NCBI GenBank assembly: GCA_017309115.1
Contig: JAFLEF010000017.1
Span: 61,430-125,429, forward strand
Source of the DNA: Verrucomicrobiota bacterium
GTDB lineage: Bacteria > Verrucomicrobiota > Verrucomicrobiia > Limisphaerales > UBA9464
Direction: 5' to 3'
DNA: 64,000 bases
Position numbers and translations under genes: made by a program
Shown here: piece by piece, positions 59,590 to 64,000 of the stretch
Layout: each line of letters starts with the position of its first letter
Numbering within the stretch: position 1 is the first letter of the stretch
The notes under the pieces: model-generated
Database searches by the model: none
What the model was told of the DNA's origin: nothing
The model's input: the letters and a program-made list of their open reading frames with translations, nothing else

Positions 59590-60543
59590 TCAGTCCGGAG
59601 AAACCGTCCAACCCGGGCCCGGATCGTACTCTGACATACCCTTGGCGAGCTTGGCGGTCTTCGGACCGAGATCCTTCTGATACACCCGGCCCTGCTGATT
59701 GACGATGAACGTCATGATCCCGGTTTCGCCGTACTCCGCCGGCCAGGCAACCGCGGCAAACCCTCCGAGCAGATGGCCGTTGATCACATAGTTGTAGGCT
59801 CCGGCCGGGGCGGCCTTGCCCTGCCGGGTGAGGATCTTGAAGTAGTATCCGTGGAAGGGCTGAGGTTCGGATTTAGCGTGGCCCATTTCGCGATATCCTT
59901 CGGCTTGGGCGGCGGCGACCAGCGGTCCCATCGGACTTTCCGTGCCATCCAGTTCCACCGGCCAGAACAGACCGTCCTTTTTTCCGGGAGTGCTGACGAA
60001 TCGGCGGGCGTATTCGTGGATTTCGTCACCGTTGGGGTCGGATTCAGAGAACTCGCGTTGGGCGGCGACGAAGGCGCGCAGGGATTCCAGCACTTTGAGT
60101 TCATTGGCCCCGATTCGCCGATCCAAGATTTCCTCCCGACCGGCGGCGGCGTCGAATTGCCATTGGCCACCCGCCAGCACCAGGGGAACCGGGAACGGCC
60201 AGCGGTCGGTACCGACTTCCAGAACCTGCCGTTCGGAGGATTCGGGTACGAGGAGATATCCCTGGGCCATGGCTTGGGAGAATCGTTCCAGTTCGCCGAG
60301 ACCCATGACGGGATCAGGATTGATCAGGTATTGTCCTCCGGGACCGAACAGCGCCTGGAGCGCGTCCTTGTTCTGGGTCGTGGTGGCTTCCCGGAGAGCC
60401 GAAGCGGCGGCTTCCGGAGTGGGGAACGTGCGGGCGGCGTCGGCGGCCTGAGCCGAGGCCAGGCCGACCAGGAGGCCGGCGGCGAGCGTCAGGGACCGGA
60501 ACAATGCGAAGGTGTTCATCGGGGAAGGATGGTCAGAGTTCAT
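59590..60543 (-). CDS. DUF2950 family exported protein
   Basis: A 317-residue DUF2950 protein with a signal peptide (LFRSLTLAAGLLVGLASAQA, cleavage near AQA-AD). Family blocks are TFPTPEAAASALREAT, YLINPDPVMGLGELERFSQAM, PFHGYYFKILTRQG and YNYVINGHLLGGFAAVAWPA. The function of DUF2950 is not known. Its ATG (60541-60543) overlaps the stop of the DUF3300 gene as ATGA, with a GGGGGG-type ribosome site just upstream, so the pair is translationally coupled; ATG 60519 is an alternative start. Confidence 0.9.
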   Translation of the reverse strand: MNSDHPSPMNTFALFRSLTLAAGLLVGLASAQAADAARTFPTPEAAASALREATTTQNKDALQALFGPGGQYLINPDPVMGLGELERFSQAMAQGYLLVPESSERQVLEVGTDRWPFPVPLVLAGGQWQFDAAAGREEILDRRIGANELKVLESLRAFVAAQREFSESDPNGDEIHEYARRFVSTPGKKDGLFWPVELDGTESPMGPLVAAAQAEGYREMGHAKSEPQPFHGYYFKILTRQGKAAPAGAYNYVINGHLLGGFAAVAWPAEYGETGIMTFIVNQQGRVYQKDLGPKTAKLAKGMSEYDPGPGWTVSPD

Positions 60544-61808
60544 CGACGGCCCCCCATGGCGCGACCGCCACCGCCGCCACCACCGCCGCCTCGGCTGGCG
60601 GCACCGCGGTTGGCCTGGGTGCGGGCATTGGAACCTTGATTGACGCCGCTAAAGGCGGAGTGGGAGGAATGCTGAGAAGTGGCGGGCCGGGCGGTTGGCG
60701 GAGTTCGCTGTTCGGTTTGCGGCATCGGCCGGGCGGCGGCGCTATTGCCGAGATTACCCGCGGTGGGGGTCGGGCGATTGGCCGGGGTTGTCGTCGGCGT
60801 GGGCCGGGCGTTGTTGCCGGGAAAGGAGGTGGCGGTATTGGCCGGCCGGGTGGTGGCGGCGGGAGATCCTGAGCCTGAACTCCAGCCCCGGGCTTCCCGG
60901 GACTGATACGCCTGAGCGGCGCCTGGGGCACCCGTGGTCCGCAACCGGTTGGTATCCGGCTTCCAGGGCTGGGCGTTTGGCGGCCGCTGACCAGGCGGAC
61001 GGTTGTTGATGACCGTGTTGTTGTTGTTGATGTTGATATTAACGTTGTTGTTCCCGCCGTAGTAGTTGCCACCACCGTGGTAGCCCCAACCCCAGCCGCC
61101 CCCGACGTAAACGCCGCCATAATGCCAGTCGCAGTTGTTGGCGATGATGGCCCCGACAGCGACCCCTAGACCGAACGTGATGAGCGGAGTGGCCGGATTG
61201 TAGGTCGGCGGAGGATAATAAACGGCCGTGGGCACGTACTGCGGCACATACACGATCTGAGGATTCGCCGGTTCGATCTGAACGATCGTGTTGGTGACCA
61301 CCACCACTTTGGTTTCCACCGTCTTCTCCACCACCATGTTCGTCACGATGACGATCTGCTGTTCGGTGGTTTTGAGGGTCCCCACCTGATTCGCCCGGTT
61401 CCGCAGAACCTGGATGGTGTCCATGACCTCCTTGGGTTGATCGAGGAAGGCCTGTCCCAAATTGGAGGTCCAGGTGAGGTTCTCATTCAGCTTCTGCAAG
61501 GCGGCCGGGATTTTGGCCACGCCCTTGACGTTCACGTCCCAGGATTGGTCGTCAATCTTGGGAATGTTATTGGTGTTGGCGACGAACCGGGCGGCCTCGA
61601 CGATTTCCAGCGGATAGCAGGCCGCTGGCAGCATGATGGACAGGAGAGGATCGGGGTAGAGCGCGATGGGGCCCAACAGGGTCTCGAGGTCGGACTGACT
61701 TCGTTTCGGCTCGGAAGACGGTGCCTGGGCGCTGGCCACGGCGGACATCAGCCACACGATCGCCAAAATTCCGGTGAATCGGCGAAGCAGAAGGAACAAA
61801 GGGTTCAT
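60540..61808 (-). CDS. DUF3300 family exported protein
   Basis: A 422-residue DUF3300 protein. A signal peptide (RRFTGILAIVWLMSAVASAQA) is followed by the DUF3300 region (about 30-220) with LLGPIALYPDPLLSIMLPA, YPLEIVEAARFV and PQIVYVPQYVPTAVYYPPP. A glycine/asparagine-rich stretch (about 235-270) and a long disordered Pro/Thr/Asn-rich tail end in GGGGGGGGGRAMGGRR. I start at ATG 61808 (MNPLFLLLRR); the frame is open to 61859. It is coupled to DUF2950, its usual partner across several phyla. Function unknown. Confidence 0.88.
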   Translation of the reverse strand: MNPLFLLLRRFTGILAIVWLMSAVASAQAPSSEPKRSQSDLETLLGPIALYPDPLLSIMLPAACYPLEIVEAARFVANTNNIPKIDDQSWDVNVKGVAKIPAALQKLNENLTWTSNLGQAFLDQPKEVMDTIQVLRNRANQVGTLKTTEQQIVIVTNMVVEKTVETKVVVVTNTIVQIEPANPQIVYVPQYVPTAVYYPPPTYNPATPLITFGLGVAVGAIIANNCDWHYGGVYVGGGWGWGYHGGGNYYGGNNNVNININNNNTVINNRPPGQRPPNAQPWKPDTNRLRTTGAPGAAQAYQSREARGWSSGSGSPAATTRPANTATSFPGNNARPTPTTTPANRPTPTAGNLGNSAAARPMPQTEQRTPPTARPATSQHSSHSAFSGVNQGSNARTQANRGAASRGGGGGGGGGRAMGGRR

Positions 61809-61886
61809 GGATGTGATTCGGGCTGTCAGCCAGCGCGAAAACCGAATAGAAAGTACCAATGATGGGCGTCGTTGCCCAGCGGCGAA

Positions 61887-61948
61887 TCAGGGGACGGGGA
61901 GGGGCAACATGGACAACATGGCTGCCTGGATTCGACCCCGCCCCCTGA
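61887..61948. repeat. Long inverted repeat between DUF1269 and DUF3300
   Basis: TCAGGGGACGGGG (61887-61899) pairs with CCCCGCCCCCTGA (61936-61948), 12 of 13 positions, around a 36-base loop. No T run follows on either strand. It may be a transcription-end or processing structure for the DUF1269 message, or a small repeat. Confidence 0.5.
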
Positions 61949-61974
61949 CGTGCGCGTGAGTTTGCGAATCCAGA

Positions 61975-62463
61975 TTAGCTCTTCGCGCTCAGGGCGGCTT
62001 GGAGCTTGGCTTCGTCCTCGTGAGACAGGGAGGTCTTCAGGACGGTGCCGCCGGAACCCTTGAGTTCCTCCAGCACTTTGTCCGGCGTGGCCTTGCGAAC
62101 GAGGACAAACAGGGCTGAGCTGCCGGGTTTGAAAGTGGCGGCAAGATCCTTCATGAACTGGTCGTTAATGCCGAGGTCGGTCAGGGCTCCCGACACCGCG
62201 CCGGTGCTGGCTCCAATGGCCAGACCCAACAACGGATTGAGGAAGATCAAACCAATCAAGGATCCCCAGAACCCGCCACTCACCGCTCCGGCGGTCGTGA
62301 GGTTGATGGCCTGATTCAACTTCACTTTTCCCTCCTGGTCTTTGGTAACGACCACGGCGTCTTCGAGGTCAATCAAGTACTCCGCCTGTAGCTTCCGCAG
62401 TTTGAGGCGGACTTCTTCGGCCTGAAACAGGTTGTCGTAGCCAATAACGGTCAGTGTGCTCAT
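61975..62463 (-). CDS. DUF1269 membrane protein
   Basis: A 162-residue protein starting at ATG 62463 (MSTLTVIGYDNLFQAEEV). A ferredoxin-like N-terminal part (about 1-50) is followed by a Gly/Ala-rich hydrophobic zone (about 60-95, SGGFWGSLIGLIFLNPLLGL and AIGASTGAVSGALTD) of the glycine-zipper kind. The family is DUF1269, of unknown function, often seen with stress or envelope genes. Frames open upstream to 62925 but the extension is not family-like. Two short hairpins (62495-62508 and 62513-62526) lie in its leader. Confidence 0.82.
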   Translation of the reverse strand: MSTLTVIGYDNLFQAEEVRLKLRKLQAEYLIDLEDAVVVTKDQEGKVKLNQAINLTTAGAVSGGFWGSLIGLIFLNPLLGLAIGASTGAVSGALTDLGINDQFMKDLAATFKPGSSALFVLVRKATPDKVLEELKGSGGTVLKTSLSHEDEAKLQAALSAKS

Positions 62464-62897
62464 GAGATTTTGGTAATGGGTGCTCGCCTTGGGACCCCGC
62501 ATACGGGGACGGCGATCGATTGATCGTCCTGTGGCGAAACCGGTGGAGAATCCTGTTCCGGGGCCGAACTGATGTCGAGTGAACTCCCGGCGACTAGACG
62601 GGCGCAAAAGCGACGGACGGAGTCGACGGCCGTTGGCCTCGTCTACCTTCCGGCTGAGTCCGCCGAGGATCCGCCCTTGACCGACGGGTGCGTCACGTCC
62701 TACACCGCTGGCCGCAACATGCGTTTGACCCTCTGGAACAGTGTAATCGTAGCAGCCTCCGCCCGTATTGGGCGCTGGCTGCGCGCTTCCGGCTGTCTGG
62801 GCTGAACTGCCTCCCGACGACCGGAAGCCCAGGAAGGGTTCCGGTGGTTGGCGCACTGTAGAACGCTTCCCGGGACTCGGTTCGTCACTCTGACGAA
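62464..62897. other. 434-bp intergenic stretch without a convincing gene
   Basis: Between divergent DUF1269 and the DMT transporter I find no frame with a recognisable product. It has the small hairpins CCCCG-CATA-CGGGG (62495-62508) and CGATC-GATT-GATCG (62513-62526) in the DUF1269 leader. The rest must hold the two divergent promoters, but I see no strong -10/-35 pair. Confidence 0.6.
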
Positions 62898-63803
62898 ATG
62901 AAACCTCCGTCCCACCATCACCCACCCACTGAACGTCACAGCGTCGCTTGGATGCTGCTGTCGATTGTGCTCTACGCCGGCAACGTGCTCATTCTACGGG
63001 CCGCTGCGGAAGCGTCCCCAGTCGCCGATGCGTGGGTGGCCACCGCGTTTCGGGGCGTCATCGGTCTGGTATTGGTGGCCGCGCTGTTTGGCGGACGGGG
63101 ATTTCAGGCCCGGAACCTGGTGAGTCGGCCTTTGGTTCTGGCGCGTGGTCTGGTGGGGGCGGTGGCCATTCTGCTGTTCTACTTCACCATCCCGCATCTC
63201 GGGGCCGGCCGGGCGGTGATTCTCAATCTGACCTACCCAGTGTTTGCCGGCTTGATGGCCCAATATTGGATTGGCGAATCGATGTCCCGGCGGCAATGGG
63301 GTTGGATGTTGGCGTCGCTGGCGGGTCTGATGATTTTCCTGGGGTCCGATGCCTGGAAGCCAGGCGCCATCGTCTGGGAATTGGTGGGACTCCTGGGCGC
63401 GATCACGGCCGGGGGCGCAGTGGTCCTGATCCGGGAACTGCGCCACAGCGAACATCCCTCGACGGTGTTCGCCTCCCAATGTCTGTGGAGTTTGGCGCTC
63501 ACCCTGCCGTTCAGCTTCGGATCCGTTCGCTCCCTGCCCAGCGGGGTTCTGGCCGCTCTGATCGGCGCGGCCGTTTTGGTGGGGTTGGCGCAACTCGCCA
63601 TGACCCACGCCTTCCGTTCGCTTTCGGTAGCCCGCGGATCGGCGATCCAGATGCTGCTTCCATTGCTCACGACTCTGGGTGGCATGGCCCTCTTTAACGA
63701 GCGGCTGAGTCTGCTGGAGGTCGTTGGTGCGGCGCTAACGCTTTGGGGAACGTTTGAGGCGGTGCGGCCTCGGGCGAGCCCAGCGGCGGCTCCGGCGCGT
63801 TAA
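62898..63803 (+). CDS. EamA/DMT-superfamily transporter
   Basis: A 301-residue membrane protein with about ten helices in two EamA repeats. The first half contains VAWMLLSIVLYAGNVLILRA and AVILNLTYPVFAGLMAQYWI; the second contains GLLGAITAGGAVVLIRELRH and LLPLLTTLGGMALFNERLSL. It lacks a signal peptide, as expected. The substrate is unknown. It is not a close copy of the transporter at 10414. The end of a group II intron lies 84 bp downstream on the other strand. Confidence 0.9.
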   Translation: MKPPSHHHPPTERHSVAWMLLSIVLYAGNVLILRAAAEASPVADAWVATAFRGVIGLVLVAALFGGRGFQARNLVSRPLVLARGLVGAVAILLFYFTIPHLGAGRAVILNLTYPVFAGLMAQYWIGESMSRRQWGWMLASLAGLMIFLGSDAWKPGAIVWELVGLLGAITAGGAVVLIRELRHSEHPSTVFASQCLWSLALTLPFSFGSVRSLPSGVLAALIGAAVLVGLAQLAMTHAFRSLSVARGSAIQMLLPLLTTLGGMALFNERLSLLEVVGAALTLWGTFEAVRPRASPAAAPAR

Positions 63804-63886
63804 TTTGTCTCCTGCGTTAGCGGGGAGAGCGGGAGCAAGTGGGAGGGGGAGACTTGGTGAAACGGTGAAGGAATCGCGAAGCGTTT

Positions 63887-64000
63887 ATAGAGGTAGGAAT
63901 GGGGGATTGACCCCACCCCTCCCTCCGAACCGGACGTGCGGATCTCCCGCATCCGGCTCTCCAGTTGGTGAGTCACCCGCAGGTGGCGGGACTGGAGCGC
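63887..64000 (-). mobile_element. 3' end of a group II intron (domains V and VI), truncated by the window
   Basis: Read on the minus strand, 63959-63927 forms a domain V hairpin of 33 nt. GAGCCGGAT pairs with GTCCGGTTC, a two-base AC bulge follows the upper stem GCGG/CCGC, and the AGC triad is present near the 5' end. Domain VI follows at about 63926-63887 with GGGGTGGGG/CCCCCATTCC pairing. It has a bulged A in CCTACC, eight bases from the end CTAT, the expected branch point. The intron body and any reverse transcriptase lie beyond 64000. The 3' exon starts at about 63886. Confidence 0.75.

Noticed and set aside
62572-62805. 77-codon frame in the 62464-62897 gap
   Set aside because: No ribosome site, no conserved features, composition like random GC-rich sequence.

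Overview
The window looks like a chromosome segment of a Gram-negative bacterium of the Verrucomicrobiota, most likely the Pedosphaera/Limisphaera side (former subdivision 3). This is an inference from gene content. It has lpxB (lipid A), a prepilin-like protein with the H-X9-DG type C-terminus, very large secreted lamin-tail/CotH/Ig-like proteins, an EF-Tu with an unusual switch I, an ECF sigma factor fused to a membrane-anchored extracytoplasmic domain, and DUF3300/DUF2950 genes. No 16S gene is present to confirm it.

Layout. 1-3300: the translation/transcription cluster tRNA-Thr, tuf, tRNA-Trp, tRNA-Ser, secE, nusG, rplK, with a good sigma-70 promoter and two clear terminators. 3300-13950: about 10.7 kb of unrelated genes lies between rplK and rplA. 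It holds an NtrC/NtrY-like two-component pair, a degenerate receiver, hemQ, a pseudopilin, a secreted beta-helix protein, a DMT transporter, tgt and lpxB. 14158-24317: rplA-rplJ-rplL-rpoB-rpoC with structured intercistronic regions and a terminator. 24352-26985: bioF-bioA on the minus strand. 27216-30166: a three-gene dTDP-rhamnose cluster. Its middle gene resembles the plant bifunctional epimerase/reductase (NRS/ER), which would explain the missing rmlC. 30273-33701: DUF4256, an ADP-ribosylglycohydrolase and a secreted FAD oxidoreductase. 33918-40016: a MoxR-DUF58-DUF4381-BatA-BatB-TPR operon. 40044-43262: a glycosyltransferase-like gene, tyrS, an SDR and a small unknown gene. 43262-43439: a 178-bp element of nested palindromes with terminal inverted repeats. 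43547-55008: a 3416-residue secreted protein (PA14, Ig, eight lamin-tail domains, CotH-like domain, putative-Ig repeats) and a smaller secreted protein, separated by heptamer repeats. 55183-62463, minus strand: DUF1269, DUF3300, DUF2950, an unknown anchored protein and the sigma-factor fusion. 62898-63803: a second DMT transporter. 63887-64000: the 3' end of a group II intron (domains V and VI) on the minus strand, cut by the window edge.

How the parts work together. The first and third blocks make the core translation and transcription machinery and are normally contiguous. The rhamnose genes and lpxB feed the cell envelope. The MoxR/Bat operon probably handles envelope protein assembly or stress. 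The 55-62 kb block looks like an envelope-sensing or envelope-maintenance group. The strongest leads for new biology are the sigma-TM-carboxypeptidase-regulatory-like fusion, the NRS/ER-like rhamnose enzyme, the palindromic element at 43262-43439 and the noncanonical EF-Tu switch I.
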